Of a DNA stretch of 64,000 nt, positions 8,640-19,228 are shown piece by piece; position 1 is the stretch's first letter; the number at the start of each line of letters is the position of its first letter. Below the pieces are notes generated by a model. The model was not told the origin of the DNA. It saw only the letters and a program-made list of their open reading frames with translations, and did no database searches. The position numbers and the translations under genes are program-made. This DNA is from Levilactobacillus suantsaii (GTDB taxonomy: Bacteria; Bacillota; Bacilli; Lactobacillales; Lactobacillaceae). Where the stretch lies: NCBI RefSeq assembly GCF_004115745.1, contig NZ_QXIL01000012.1:1-64000 (forward strand), read 5' to 3'.

Positions 8640-10220
8640 TTATTTTCCTCCATGTTGAGTCAATTTTTGCCAGTAACGTAAGAGCCCCGCCGCGTGCGGT
8701 AAGGTTAGCCATTCACGCACGGTGAGTAACCGGCAACTAAGCGCCGCCACGATAAACACCACGACGCCCACGCCAATCACCACGACCAAGGCCCCACCGA
8801 TTGCTAAGCGACTCTGGGTAAGGGCCGGGATCAGAGCCTGCAAGCTCAGCTTAGCGATCGTTACAGTGGCTACCATCCCGGCTAAACACCCGATGAGTTT
8901 CACCCCGAACGCCACGGTCCAGATTCCCCGGCGCAACTGCGGTGCCGAGCCGAACCAAATGATGGCTGTCATGACCGCCAAACTGCCGACGGTCACCAGA
9001 CTGGCGCCCAGGCCACCCCAAAGGTGCACGGCGGTCTGATTCACGCTAGCTTTGACCACTAAGCCGCTCAGTAACGCGACCACGGTCAATTTAAACTGAT
9101 TGCGACTCTGTAACACACTATTATAGGTTTGAATCAGCGTCGCAAACACGATGCTGCCCATATAAATCGCCAGCATCTCCGTTCCCTTTGCATCCCCAAA
9201 GAGCAACTGGTTGATCCAGGGCATCAGGGTAATCAAGCCTGCACTGGCCGCCGTTGCAATCACCAAAGCCAGCCGCATCATGGTGGTGGTCAGGCGTTTA
9301 AAGGTCTGAGCTTGCCGGTGATGGGCCGCACTGGTCAAGGCCGGCAACAATGACGTTGCAAAAGCAACCGCCACGACCAAACCTAATTGGACCAGGGGCT
9401 GGGCCCGATCATAGACCCCCTTTAAACTCTTGGCGGCCGAATTACTCATCCCACCAGCGACTAGCCCGTTTTTAACGGTAAAGGAGTCAATCAACTGCAA
9501 GACCACCATGATGGCCGTTAACAAGCACAGGGTGCCACCTTCGACCAATAACCGGCGGCCTAAATGTGGCGTTGCCGTTACGGGTCCACTCACCGGTCGG
9601 CGCCAATGCGGTAGAGCGGCCCAAGCAGCTAAGGCGGCCAAGGTCCCACTGACCATGGTGCCGGTCCCCATCGCGTAGACTGACCAGTCGTGGGTGGTCG
9701 CCCACCAGGCAACCACCAAAATAATCACGACACGCACTAGTTGTTCGATGACCTGTGAGCGAGCCGTGGGGAACATCTGTAACCTTCCCTGGTAATACCC
9801 GCGGCTTACGGCTAACTCGGGCATCACCAGAAACATCCAGGAGACCATCCGAATCAAAGCGGTCAACCGGGTGTCCCCCATGCCTAAGGCTAGCCCGGGC
9901 GCCCCCAATTGCAATGCCAAGAACAATCCCACGGCCAGCCCCAACGTCCAGTGGTAGACCCGCCGAGCGACCCACTGCTGACTGGCCAGGTCGGGCGCGT
10001 CCGCCACTAACTTAGAAATGAACACCGGTAATCCGCTCAAAGCCAAAGTCATGCCAATCCCGTACAACGGGTAGACTTGCTGGTAGACGTAAAAGCCGGT
10101 GTCGCCCACCAGGTTTTGAAACGGGACCCGGTAGATTGCACTTAAGACCTTCGCAATGAACGCCGCACTGGATAAGACCAAGGCGCCCCTTAGGGTTTGA
10201 GTTACGTTGCGTGCCCCCAT
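8640..10220 (-). CDS. Polysaccharide/lipid flippase, MATE/MOP superfamily (YabM/SpoVB-like)
   Basis: A 526-residue integral membrane protein with about 14 hydrophobic segments, beginning with the family-typical [22 protein letters not shown]. It belongs to the MOP superfamily branch that contains SpoVB, YabM and MurJ-like flippases. In this position (mfd, then this gene, then the S4 gene) the B. subtilis equivalent is yabM/spoVB. It may move undecaprenyl-linked cell-wall precursors or polysaccharide units across the membrane; the substrate cannot be told from sequence. It lies 23 bases after mfd and is part of pth-mfd-flippase-S4. Confidence 0.88.
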   Translation of the reverse strand: MGARNVTQTLRGALVLSSAAFIAKVLSAIYRVPFQNLVGDTGFYVYQQVYPLYGIGMTLALSGLPVFISKLVADAPDLASQQWVARRVYHWTLGLAVGLFLALQLGAPGLALGMGDTRLTALIRMVSWMFLVMPELAVSRGYYQGRLQMFPTARSQVIEQLVRVVIILVVAWWATTHDWSVYAMGTGTMVSGTLAALAAWAALPHWRRPVSGPVTATPHLGRRLLVEGGTLCLLTAIMVVLQLIDSFTVKNGLVAGGMSNSAAKSLKGVYDRAQPLVQLGLVVAVAFATSLLPALTSAAHHRQAQTFKRLTTTMMRLALVIATAASAGLITLMPWINQLLFGDAKGTEMLAIYMGSIVFATLIQTYNSVLQSRNQFKLTVVALLSGLVVKASVNQTAVHLWGGLGASLVTVGSLAVMTAIIWFGSAPQLRRGIWTVAFGVKLIGCLAGMVATVTIAKLSLQALIPALTQSRLAIGGALVVVIGVGVVVFIVAALSCRLLTVREWLTLPHAAGLLRYWQKLTQHGGK

Positions 10221-10243
10221 GGCCGCCCTCCTTTACTGTGACC

Positions 10244-13200
10244 TTATTTACTCGTCGATGATTGGTCGGTCGACTTTTGCGGGGCCGTGGTCTGCACCAC
10301 GATGTCGCGTAACGCCGACACGAACTGTTGCACTTGTGGCAACCAGTCATCGACCGTCATCTTCGGTTGGATGACCAGCTTCACGTGCAGCCGGTCGTCG
10401 TTGATGGTGACCGTCGCCTTCAGCTCAGTTGCGGCCAAGGCCTTGAAGACGTCTTCGCCGCCGAGAATATCGGTCCCCTGTTTAGAGACCGTGACGAAGA
10501 CATCGCCGTTGACCCGCCGCAGCTTTTCAATCAATGCCAAGTCGGCAGCCAGCTTCAACTGGCCAATCGTTAGCAACTGGGCCACGGGCTTCGGGTAGTC
10601 GCCAAACCGGTCAATCAGATCAGCTTGAATCTCACTGACTTCATCGTCACTATCCAACTGCCGAATCCGCTTATACATCTCGATTTTCTGTTGTTCGTCT
10701 TCGATGTAGTCGCTCGGCAGGTAGGCTTCCACACCCAGTTCTACGGTGGTATCCGTCTTCGGTTGCGCCGTTTGTCCCCGCTTCTTGGCCACGGCATCGC
10801 TGAGCATCTGGGTATACAAGTCGTACCCCACGGAATTGATGAACCCGTGTTGTTGCTTCCCCAGCAAATTACCCGCGCCCCGAATCGAGAGGTCCCGCAT
10901 GGCAATTTTAAAGCCGGACCCTAATTCGGTGAAGTCCTTGATGGCCTCCAGGCGCTTTTCACTGACTTCGGTCAAGACCTTATTCGGTTGATAGGTGAAG
11001 TACGCGTAGGCCACTCGGTTGCTTCGGCCAATCCGTCCGCGCAACTGATAGAGCTGTGACAGGCCCATCCGGTCGGCATTTTCCACGAACAAGGTGTTCG
11101 CGTTCGGGATATCGATTCCGGTCTCGATGATGGTCGTGGTGACCAACACGTCGTATTCACCGCGCAGAAAGTCAAAGAGGCCCCCTTCAAGCTGGGCCTC
11201 GGTCATCTGCCCGTGAATGTAGCCAATCTGCGCTTCCGGCACCAACGCCTGAAGCTGACTAACGGTCTTCTCGATGTCGTCCACCCGGTTATGCAGGTAG
11301 AAGACCTGACCGCCCCGTTGCATCTCCCGGCGAATCCCGTCTTGAATGGCCCCCGCATTTTGTTCCATCACGTAGGTCTGAATCGGGAACCGGTTCGCCG
11401 GTGGCGTCTCGATCACGGAAAGGTCACGGACCCCGAGCATTGACATGTGCAAGGTCCGCGGAATCGGCGTTGCGGTCAACGTCAACACATCCACGTTGGC
11501 CTTCAATTCCTTCAACCGTTCCTTATGCTTGACCCCGAAGCGTTGTTCCTCATCGACCAGCACCAAGCCTAAGTTCTTGAACTTCACGTCTTTCGACAAT
11601 AACCGGTGGGTCCCCACCACGATGTCGAGTTTCCCACTTTCCAGGTCCTTTAATGATTGGTGGATCTGCTTGGTGGTCCGGAACCGGGAGAACATCTCGA
11701 CGTTGATGGGGTACCCTTCAAAACGGCTGACCATGGTGTCATAGTGTTGTTGCGCCAAAATGGTCGTTGGCACCAGAAAGGCCACCTGTTTGCCGGCTTC
11801 GACCGCCTTAAAGGCCGCCCGTAACGCAACTTCGGTCTTCCCGTAGCCCACGTCACCGACTAAGAGCCGGTCCATCGGCCGCGACTTCTCCATGTCGTGC
11901 TTGACTTCCTTGATTGACCGTAACTGGTCCGGCGTTTCCACGTACGGAAAACTTTGGTCAAAGTCGATCTGGAGACTATCATCCGGCGGGAAGGCATAGC
12001 CCTTTTCTGCCGCCCGCTTGGCGTAGAGGTCGACCAATTCATCGGCGATATCTTCAATCTTTGCGGCGACCTTGCGCTTAGTCTTGGCCCACTCGGAGCC
12101 GCCCAACTTGTTGATGCGGGGCTTCTTGTCTTCCGACGACACGTACTTTTGAATCAGGTTAAGTTGGGTGACCGGAATAAACAACTGCGCGTTGTCCTGA
12201 TAATCGATGGTCATGTAATCCTGATGGACCCCATCGACGGTCAACGTCTGCATCCCGATGAACTTCCCAATCCCGTGGTTGACGTGCACCACGTAGTCAC
12301 CGGGTTTTAAATCAGTGTAACTCTTTAAACGTTCCGCGTTGGCCATGTTCTGCCGTCGCGGCCGTTTCTTCGTAATCTTTTGAAACATCTCGGCTTCGGT
12401 GATGACCACCAAGTTAGCTTCCGGCAATTCAAAACCGGTCTGCAGCCGTTCCGGGACCAACTGGGTGATTCCTGGCTGGAGATTCTCCCGCTTGGTCAAC
12501 ACCACTTGAATCTCAAAGTCGTCTAGCGTTTTTTCAATCTTCGCCAACCGTTCTTCGTCCTGAACCAATAGCACCACGGTCTGCTTCTGGTGGTGCCAGC
12601 GGTCGATTTCAGTCTTCATCACGGGTAACTGGCTAAAGAACTGTTGCATGGCCCGCGTCACCACGTTGGTCACCGCCGTGAATCGGAGATTCCCCATCCC
12701 CTTTTGAAACAGGGCCAGCATAATCTGCGCATGGGGATCATCGCGCACGATGGGCCGGAGTTCCCCGCCGAAGGTCTGCTTGGCAAAAATCTGGTGGTGG
12801 GCCAGCTTATCAGTCGCCCAATTGGCTTCGTCTTCTAAGAGCTGACGTTCACCATCTTGCAATCGAGCGTAATCGCCGAATAGCACGGTCCCGTCCGCCG
12901 CCAGGTAATCCAAGATCTGGTGATGGTCCGGAAACAAGTAATCGGCAAATTCCATCAGTTGCGGGTCGATGGATCCCTTCTTCAAGCCATCGATCAATGG
13001 TTGGACCTGGGTGGTCAACGTCGTGGCATCGTCCGCTGATAGCTCAGCGGTCTGCGTCGCTAACGCCTGGCTCAACGCCTGGGCCCCTGCCGTCCGTTCC
13101 GCTGCCGTTAAAATAAAGTCGGTCGCGGGTAAGATTTCAACTTGGTCGATGTTTTCCACACTGCGTTGCGTGGCTGGATCGAAGTATCGCAGCGAATCCA

Positions 13201-13795
13201 CTTCGGTATCGAAGAAGTCGATGCGGACCGGATAGTCCGTGCCCAACGGATAGATATCGACAATTGACCCGCGGACCGCGAAGTCCCCGGGTGCTGCGAC
13301 TAATTTTTGGGGCGTATAGCCCATGGCAAAAAGCTGTTGCTGTAACTGTTCTAGGTCCATGTCGGCACCCACTTTGACGGCAAATCGTGCCGCCGCAAAG
13401 TTCGCGGGGGCCGGTAAGAAACGCCGCAAGCCCGATAAGGCCGTGACGACTACGACCGGCCGGTCACTTTGTAACGCCCGTAAAGCAGCGATCCGTTCCG
13501 CCCGGTACTCTGGTGAACTGGTCGCGACTTCCGCCGCTAACAATTCTTCCACCGGGAACTCGTACAATTCGTCGTCACCTAAGATATTGGCCAGGTCTTC
13601 CACCAATTTCCCGGCGTGGTAGAGAGTATCCGTCACGTACACGATCGATCGTTGCTGGTCATGAAGGAGGCTAGCAATCAGCAACGTCTCGGCCGAACCG
13701 TTGAGCCCGGTCACGAGTTGTCGCTGACCCGGCGCAACCGCCTGCCGAATCGCCGTGTAGGCCGGTGTTTGGGTCAAAAATCCTTCTAAATTCAC
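10244..13795 (-). CDS. mfd: Transcription-repair coupling factor Mfd
   Basis: An 1183-residue DNA translocase that removes stalled RNA polymerase and recruits UvrA. Seen: the N-terminal UvrB-like region, the RNA polymerase-interacting domain (GDYVVHVNHGIGKFIG), the Walker A-type motif GDVGYGKTEVAL, the DEEQRFG box, TATPIPRTL, the helicase domain ending in QLRGRIGRS, and the C-terminal TRCF domain with LGVEAYLPSDYI. The start is GTG (13793-13795) with AGGAAG upstream. Full length. It follows pth by 17 bases, the usual pth-mfd pair. Confidence 0.97.
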   Translation of the reverse strand: MNLEGFLTQTPAYTAIRQAVAPGQRQLVTGLNGSAETLLIASLLHDQQRSIVYVTDTLYHAGKLVEDLANILGDDELYEFPVEELLAAEVATSSPEYRAERIAALRALQSDRPVVVVTALSGLRRFLPAPANFAAARFAVKVGADMDLEQLQQQLFAMGYTPQKLVAAPGDFAVRGSIVDIYPLGTDYPVRIDFFDTEVDSLRYFDPATQRSVENIDQVEILPATDFILTAAERTAGAQALSQALATQTAELSADDATTLTTQVQPLIDGLKKGSIDPQLMEFADYLFPDHHQILDYLAADGTVLFGDYARLQDGERQLLEDEANWATDKLAHHQIFAKQTFGGELRPIVRDDPHAQIMLALFQKGMGNLRFTAVTNVVTRAMQQFFSQLPVMKTEIDRWHHQKQTVVLLVQDEERLAKIEKTLDDFEIQVVLTKRENLQPGITQLVPERLQTGFELPEANLVVITEAEMFQKITKKRPRRQNMANAERLKSYTDLKPGDYVVHVNHGIGKFIGMQTLTVDGVHQDYMTIDYQDNAQLFIPVTQLNLIQKYVSSEDKKPRINKLGGSEWAKTKRKVAAKIEDIADELVDLYAKRAAEKGYAFPPDDSLQIDFDQSFPYVETPDQLRSIKEVKHDMEKSRPMDRLLVGDVGYGKTEVALRAAFKAVEAGKQVAFLVPTTILAQQHYDTMVSRFEGYPINVEMFSRFRTTKQIHQSLKDLESGKLDIVVGTHRLLSKDVKFKNLGLVLVDEEQRFGVKHKERLKELKANVDVLTLTATPIPRTLHMSMLGVRDLSVIETPPANRFPIQTYVMEQNAGAIQDGIRREMQRGGQVFYLHNRVDDIEKTVSQLQALVPEAQIGYIHGQMTEAQLEGGLFDFLRGEYDVLVTTTIIETGIDIPNANTLFVENADRMGLSQLYQLRGRIGRSNRVAYAYFTYQPNKVLTEVSEKRLEAIKDFTELGSGFKIAMRDLSIRGAGNLLGKQQHGFINSVGYDLYTQMLSDAVAKKRGQTAQPKTDTTVELGVEAYLPSDYIEDEQQKIEMYKRIRQLDSDDEVSEIQADLIDRFGDYPKPVAQLLTIGQLKLAADLALIEKLRRVNGDVFVTVSKQGTDILGGEDVFKALAATELKATVTINDDRLHVKLVIQPKMTVDDWLPQVQQFVSALRDIVVQTTAPQKSTDQSSTSK

Positions 13796-13812
13796 ACGAA
13801 TAACTTCCTATC

Positions 13813-14370
13813 TTAGTTGTACTGGTTCATTAACTGCGTAAATTCGGTCCCCGCAACCCAGTCTTCCAAGGCAGCAACGGCGTGGTCACTGGCTTGATTG
13901 AACAATGGTTGTTGCTCGGCCGTAAAGCGCCCCAACACGTAATCCACGACGGTGTGCTGTTGCGGGTGGGCAATGCCGACTCTGACCCGAGCAAAGTTCT
14001 GAGTGCCTACGTGCGCAATCAAACTCTTGATGCCGTTATGGCCACCGGCAGAGCCGTGGTTCCGGAGCCGAATCCGCCCTAATGGCAAGTCCATATCGTC
14101 TTGGACGACAATCAAATCACTGACGTCTACTTTGTAGTACTGCATCAGCGGGTGAACGGCCCGACCCGACTCGTTCATAAACGTCGTCGGTTTCACGATC
14201 ATCACTTTTTCACCGTTGACTAGGCCCGTGCCGTACCGAGCGTTCATCTTGCGGGTCGTCAGGTCAATTTGGTGAGCCCGGGCAAACGCATCGACCACCA
14301 TAAAGCCGGTATTGTGGCGCGTATTATCGTACTGGGGCCCAATGTTACCCAAACCAACAATCATTTTCAT
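13813..14370 (-). CDS. pth: Peptidyl-tRNA hydrolase
   Basis: A 185-residue hydrolase that recycles peptidyl-tRNA dropped from ribosomes. Start placed at MKMIVGLGN, which gives the usual family length; the next ATG two codons in is also possible. Motifs: GLGNIGPQYDNTRHNTGF with the catalytic His, KPTTFMNESG, the DDMDLPLGRIRLR stretch and GGHNGIKS. First gene of pth-mfd-flippase-S4. An AGGGAG site lies 12 bases before the chosen ATG, rather long spacing. The leader contains a terminator-like hairpin (14413-14451). Confidence 0.95.
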   Translation of the reverse strand: MKMIVGLGNIGPQYDNTRHNTGFMVVDAFARAHQIDLTTRKMNARYGTGLVNGEKVMIVKPTTFMNESGRAVHPLMQYYKVDVSDLIVVQDDMDLPLGRIRLRNHGSAGGHNGIKSLIAHVGTQNFARVRVGIAHPQQHTVVDYVLGRFTAEQQPLFNQASDHAVAALEDWVAGTEFTQLMNQYN

Positions 14371-14412
14371 TTTAATTAAGTTCTCCCTTAGCATGCGTTA
14401 GATTTTAGACTA

Positions 14413-14451
14413 GAAACAAAATAGCTGGACGGAAAAATTTCCCGTTCAGCT
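14413..14451 (-). terminator. Terminator-like hairpin inside the pth leader
   Basis: AGCTGGACGG (14423-14432) / CCGTTCAGCT (14442-14451), followed on the minus strand by ATTTTGTTTC. It lies between the pth promoter and the pth start, so it would end transcription about 65 bases after initiation unless prevented. It could be an attenuator or the end of a short leader RNA. There is no minus-strand gene upstream for it to terminate, because ldh runs the other way. Confidence 0.55.
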
Positions 14452-14487
14452 GGCTGTTAGCCTTACCGTTCTTAGTCAACTGCTCCC

Positions 14488-14516
14488 AGTATAGCACAGT
14501 CCCTAGGCAAGTTCAT
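14488..14516 (-). promoter_or_regulatory. pth-mfd promoter
   Basis: Minus strand -10 TATACT (14488-14493) preceded by TGC (extended -10), 17-base spacer, weak -35 ATGAAC (14511-14516). Start of transcription expected near 14481, giving a leader of about 110 bases. Confidence 0.5.
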
Positions 14517-14609
14517 CCACCACGACCGGGCACAGTCGTTCACCTGGTATTCCCCCTTAGTTTGTGAAATTTCCTCGTTCCAGTCGTAGTCGCTGGTTAC
14601 GGAACATGT

Positions 14610-14615
14610 TATACT
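14610..14615 (+). promoter_or_regulatory. Probable ldh -10 element
   Basis: TATACT preceded by TGT, about 55 bases before the ldh start. No good -35 at 17 bases. A half-site TTGTGAAA at about 14562 resembles one arm of a Rex operator, but the second arm is not convincing. Confidence 0.4.
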
Positions 14616-14659
14616 TACTGATGGGTATTATAGCGTACCTGGATGTCAAAATTTATTAG

Positions 14660-15631
<972 letters not shown>

Positions 15632-15680
15632 TTACCACCGTTAAATGCGTCCCGCGAACTACTGGTTTACAGGGCGATAG

Positions 15681-15723
15681 CAGGCTACCTTGACAGAACA
15701 TGTTGAGGTGGCCTGTTTTTTTG
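15681..15723 (+). terminator. ldh terminator
   Basis: CAGGCTACCT / AGGTGGCCTG hairpin (one mismatch) followed by TTTTTTT. Strong intrinsic terminator. The stretch from here to 16004 has no gene; it holds the leader of the L,D-transpeptidase gene. Confidence 0.85.
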
Positions 15724-16004
15724 TGGCGTACAGGTTCCCCGCCCCAGCGGGATTTCTCCACCAAACTAACTCTTCAAGCTGAATGATAATGCCCAGCCAG
15801 GATAATTCATCAGCAAAACTTTCAGCCTGCCAAAGTTTTTTCAAAATGAGATGAAGCCTGTTATATCAACGTTGCAACCCCTCACAAAAACTGCGTTTAC
15901 ATTGTCTTTTAAGGCTATTTGAAGTAACCTGATGATATGATATTGGTGACAGTTAAGGATGACGATTTTTCCTCCACTGGCTCATTTCTAGGAGGGGTAA
16001 TAAT

Positions 16005-17393
16005 ATGAAAAAACGAAAAGCAATCGTGATTGGCCTGGTCACCGCCTGTGTTGCGGTGGGCGCCATTTACGTTGGAGAAGCACTCCATTATTCATCCGCT
16101 AACGCCTTTTTTAAGGATACAGAAATCGCGGGCGTTAACGTTGGGGGCAGCACAGCCCAACAAGCGGCAGCCAAACTCAAAAGTGCAATGCGTAACCAAT
16201 CGTTGACGTTGAAGGACGGTAACCAAACCGTTGCCACGTTCAAGACCCAGCAAGCCAACCTCAAGGTCACGTCAACGAAGGCCCTTCAACAACTTATCAA
16301 TCGACAAAACGTCTGGCAGTGGCCGGCGCATTTGACGACTGCGACCGCGGATAGTTTGAAACTCAACGCTAGCGATCAAAACCAACAAAGCATTTTAGCC
16401 CTTGCCAAGCGGCTGACGGCGAAAGCCAACACCAGTCGTAAGGCGGCAAAAGACGCTTCGTTCACCTATCAAAACGGCCATTTCAACGTGACGAAGGAAG
16501 TTAAAGGGAACCAATTGGACGCTACTAAGGTCGCCGCGTCCATCACCGCCGCCATCGAAAAGGGAACCTCGACGGTCAACGTGGCGGGTGACTACAAGCA
16601 ACCCAAGGTGACGACAACTAGCAAGACGTTCAAGACAGCCAAGACCACGGCCGAAAACATCACCAAGCAAAGTTACGTGTACAAGTTAAGTGGCCACAAG
16701 ATTACCATCCCGGCGGCCACTCTGGGCAGTTGGTTGACCTTTAAGAACGACAAGTTGACGACGAATACCAAGGCCATCAAGACCTACTTGACTAAGCTCA
16801 GCCACAAGTACGGGACCATCAACAAGACCCGGTCCTTCAAGTCTACCAAGCGGGGCACGGTCAAGGTCAAGGCAGGTTTGTATGGTTGGAGCATCAACGT
16901 CAAGAAGGAAACGCCGGTCCTCAACAAATTGGTCTTAGCTGCCAAGGGGATGTCCCGGACCCCTACGATTCAAGGATCCGGTTACCACAGTAACGGTACG
17001 GATATCGGCAACTCCTACGTGGAAGTTGATAAGAAGAACCAGCACATGTGGGTCTACAAGAACGGCAAGGTCGTTGTTTCTACCGACGTGGTCACAGGTA
17101 AACCAACTTCAGGGAACCACACGCCATCTGGGGTATGGGTCATCTGGAGTAAGCAACGCAACACTACCCTCCGCGGTGAAAATGACGATGGCTCCAGCTA
17201 CGCGTCGAAGGTGAAGTACTGGATGCCCGTTGATGACACCGGAGTCGGAATTCACGACTCCTCCTGGCAACCAAAGTATGGGGGCAACTGGTACGTTAAG
17301 CACGGCTCCCACGGGTGCATCAACACGCCACCTTCCAAGATCGCGTCAGTTTACGCGAACGTTAAGGTCGGCACGCCCGTCATTATCTTTTAA
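16005..17393 (+). CDS. L,D-transpeptidase (YkuD domain) with peptidoglycan-binding repeat
   Basis: A 462-residue membrane-anchored cell-wall enzyme. One N-terminal hydrophobic helix (residues 6-25) follows KKRK. Next comes a long Lys/Thr-rich extracellular region with two putative PG-binding-4 type segments (FKDTEIAGVNVGGSTAQQAA is typical). The C-terminal YkuD domain (from about 330) ends in HGSHGCINTPPS, with catalytic Cys438. Such enzymes form 3-3 crosslinks or edit peptide stems; activity on meso-DAP stems would fit the DAP pathway encoded nearby. Start ATG after AGGAGGGG. Single gene with strong terminator. Confidence 0.9.
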   Translation: MKKRKAIVIGLVTACVAVGAIYVGEALHYSSANAFFKDTEIAGVNVGGSTAQQAAAKLKSAMRNQSLTLKDGNQTVATFKTQQANLKVTSTKALQQLINRQNVWQWPAHLTTATADSLKLNASDQNQQSILALAKRLTAKANTSRKAAKDASFTYQNGHFNVTKEVKGNQLDATKVAASITAAIEKGTSTVNVAGDYKQPKVTTTSKTFKTAKTTAENITKQSYVYKLSGHKITIPAATLGSWLTFKNDKLTTNTKAIKTYLTKLSHKYGTINKTRSFKSTKRGTVKVKAGLYGWSINVKKETPVLNKLVLAAKGMSRTPTIQGSGYHSNGTDIGNSYVEVDKKNQHMWVYKNGKVVVSTDVVTGKPTSGNHTPSGVWVIWSKQRNTTLRGENDDGSSYASKVKYWMPVDDTGVGIHDSSWQPKYGGNWYVKHGSHGCINTPPSKIASVYANVKVGTPVIIF

Positions 17394-17404
17394 TTAAATT
17401 CTCA

Positions 17405-17455
17405 AAAAGTCAGGTCAAGGTGACCTAGTATGATCACCCTGACCTGACTTTTTTG
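17405..17455 (+). terminator. L,D-transpeptidase gene terminator
   Basis: Stem AAGTCAGGTCAAGGTGA / TCACCCTGACCTGACTT with one mismatch, followed by TTTTT. The complementary strand also has an A/T run, so it may work in both directions. Confidence 0.85.
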
Positions 17456-17615
17456 TGATCCACCCCAATTCGCGCCACTCCTGATTTAGATGGTCACTCA
17501 CAGTGGGGGAGTTCCCCCCACCTTTACCAACAATTTACTACCGTATTTCGACCGGATATGGTATGATTAGGAAAGATTATGAGAGTTTTTCTAATTTTTT
17601 AGGAGGTCATCTGCT

Positions 17616-18257
17616 ATGTTGCTTAAATCCCTAGTGAAACCGAAAGAACGGTTAGTGACGGTTCGCGAGGATATTACCCTGGAACAGGCCTTAAAGGTCT
17701 TGGAAGATTCCGGATACCGTTGTGTGCCGATTCTCGATGAAACCGGGCAAATTTTTCGGGGAAACATCTACAAGATGCACATTTACCGCCATAAATCACG
17801 GGGCGGCGATATGCAGTTACCCGTGACATCCCTACTGAAGAATGCGACCAAGTTCATTTCTGTGAACGCCGCCTTCTTCAACGTCTTCTTTTCCATTAAA
17901 GATTTACCTTACATCGCGGTGTTAGACGACAAAAACGCCTTTTACGGTATCTTGACGCATACTCGCTTGATGGACATGCTGTCCCAATCCTGGAACGTCA
18001 ACATCGGCAGTTACGTGTTGACGGTGGTCTCCGCCGGTGAACGCGGTGACCTTGAAGGCATGGCTAAAGTCATCACCAAATACACCTCGATTGCCAGTGT
18101 GATTAGTCTGGACGCTCAGGAAGGCGAACTGGTCCACCGCACCATGTTCACCTTGCCCGCCGAGGTCGATGAAGACAAACTCAACCGCATCGTCCACGCT
18201 CTAGAACGTAAGGAGTTCCACGTACCTGAAATTGAAGACCTCCGCCACGAAAGTTAA
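17616..18257 (+). CDS. cbpA: CBS-domain cyclic-di-AMP-binding protein CbpA
   Basis: A 213-residue cytosolic protein with two CBS motifs in the first 140 residues (ALKVLEDSGYRCVPILDETG and LPYIAVLDDKNAFYGILTHT) and a C-terminal ACT-like region. The N-terminus MLLKSLVKPKERLVTVRED and the GGDMQLPVTSLLKNATKFI patch closely resemble the family named CbpA after the Listeria c-di-AMP-binding protein. It is thought to signal c-di-AMP levels to other proteins; its partner here is unknown. Start ATG with AGGAGG. A possible promoter is TTTACT-17-TATGGT near 17529-17557. Single gene ending in a long perfect hairpin. Confidence 0.82.
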   Translation: MLLKSLVKPKERLVTVREDITLEQALKVLEDSGYRCVPILDETGQIFRGNIYKMHIYRHKSRGGDMQLPVTSLLKNATKFISVNAAFFNVFFSIKDLPYIAVLDDKNAFYGILTHTRLMDMLSQSWNVNIGSYVLTVVSAGERGDLEGMAKVITKYTSIASVISLDAQEGELVHRTMFTLPAEVDEDKLNRIVHALERKEFHVPEIEDLRHES

Positions 18258-18266
18258 CTAACGCTA

Positions 18267-18318
18267 ACCAAAATAACCTGAGACGATTTGTGACCAAATC
18301 GTCTCAGGTTATTTTGGT
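18267..18318. terminator. Bidirectional terminator between cbpA and mazF
   Basis: A perfect 24-base inverted repeat (18267-18290 and 18295-18318) with a four-base TGAC loop. The outer arms are A/T-rich (ACCAAAATAA), so each strand ends in a T-containing run. It is placed between convergent genes. Longer and more perfect than the other terminators in this window. Confidence 0.9.
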
Positions 18319-18345
18319 GGCCGCACCAACGTCAAAACGCGCCCG

Positions 18346-18783
18346 CTACTGCACGCGCGTTTGCCGGTTCGGCTGTTGATTGTTATGTAATTTACTTTTA
18401 TTTCGATTAGGCCGTTTCTTCCGGGACCGATCCGCTAAACCAATGCTGGTCGCTAGCGCGGCATCGACCGCTGCCATCGTCTTGGCATCTAGATGTGTCA
18501 CCTGATCTTTTAATCGTTGCTTATCGATCGTCCGTACCTGCTCAAGCAAAATGACGGAATCCCGCTCGATACCGGTATCATCCGCCGAAATTGCGACATG
18601 GGTCGGCATCTTCGGCTTCTCGATCCGGGCGGTGATTGCCGCCACGATTACGGTTGGACTATAGTGGTTCCCCACGTTGTTTTGAATCACCAACACGGGG
18701 CGCATGCCACCCTGTTCCGAACCAACGACCGGTGATAAATCGGCGAAGAAGACGTCACCGCGTTTTATTTCAACACGGGCCAT
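18346..18783 (-). CDS. mazF: MazF/EndoA-family mRNA interferase
   Basis: A 145-residue toxin-type endoribonuclease of the PemK/MazF family. The N-terminal core is typical: [31 protein letters not shown] (contains the catalytic Arg28 region), the [11 protein letters not shown] strand with the expected Thr, and [14 protein letters not shown]. The family usually ends about residue 117; here a basic, Asn/Gln/Arg-rich tail ([11 protein letters not shown] and on) of some 25 residues is added. It follows alr and a small antitoxin-like gene, the order known from alr-ndoAI-ndoA in Bacillus. The natural RNA target cannot be read from sequence. Confidence 0.9.
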   Translation of the reverse strand: MARVEIKRGDVFFADLSPVVGSEQGGMRPVLVIQNNVGNHYSPTVIVAAITARIEKPKMPTHVAISADDTGIERDSVILLEQVRTIDKQRLKDQVTHLDAKTMAAVDAALATSIGLADRSRKKRPNRNKSKLHNNQQPNRQTRVQ

Positions 18784-18812
18784 GGGCCGCCATCCCCTAT
18801 CTTCAATTATAG

Positions 18813-19040
18813 TTAATGTTGTGTCATCCGAAATTGAGTTAACCGGCGCTCCGCTTCTTCCTCGCAGGGCGTAAAGGCGCGCGTTAAATCCCGATTGATC
18901 AACGCCATCGCCTGGTAACCAATAATCAATGCCAACCGCTGTGCAGCTGCCGCGGGTAACGGAACTAACGCCTGACGCCGAACACGGCGAGAAATCTGCA
19001 CCCGAATTTTAGGGTGGACTGCTTGTTGAGACCGGATCAT
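18813..19040 (-). CDS. Probable MazE/EndoAI-type antitoxin
   Basis: A 75-residue basic protein in the exact position of the antitoxin, 29 bases before mazF. The C-terminal half ([27 protein letters not shown]) resembles the toxin-binding tail of Bacillus NdoAI (an acidic E-A-E...ERL pattern). The N-terminal half [15 protein letters not shown] could form a ribbon-helix-helix strand and helix but is more arginine-rich than usual. Start ATG with AAGGAGGG upstream. Function assigned mainly by position, with weak sequence similarity; a diverged or partly eroded antitoxin is possible. Confidence 0.6.
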   Translation of the reverse strand: MIRSQQAVHPKIRVQISRRVRRQALVPLPAAAAQRLALIIGYQAMALINRDLTRAFTPCEEEAERRLTQFRMTQH

Positions 19041-19228
19041 GGTAACCCTCCTTGTTATGAGACAACCTTCCCATATAGTTTACCACGAATTGCGTACCCG
19101 CGAAACGACAATCCTTGTCAACGACTTATCTGCTGACCTAATTACGTCGTAAGCCCAATCCCCCGGGCACACCAACTGGTTTAGCCACCAGCCAAACGTT
19201 CCGCATGGTCAAAACGGCTGACCGAGAT

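Noticed and set aside
14555-14580. Rex operator upstream of ldh
   Set aside because: Only one arm (TTGTGAAA) matches; the second half-site is too poor to call.
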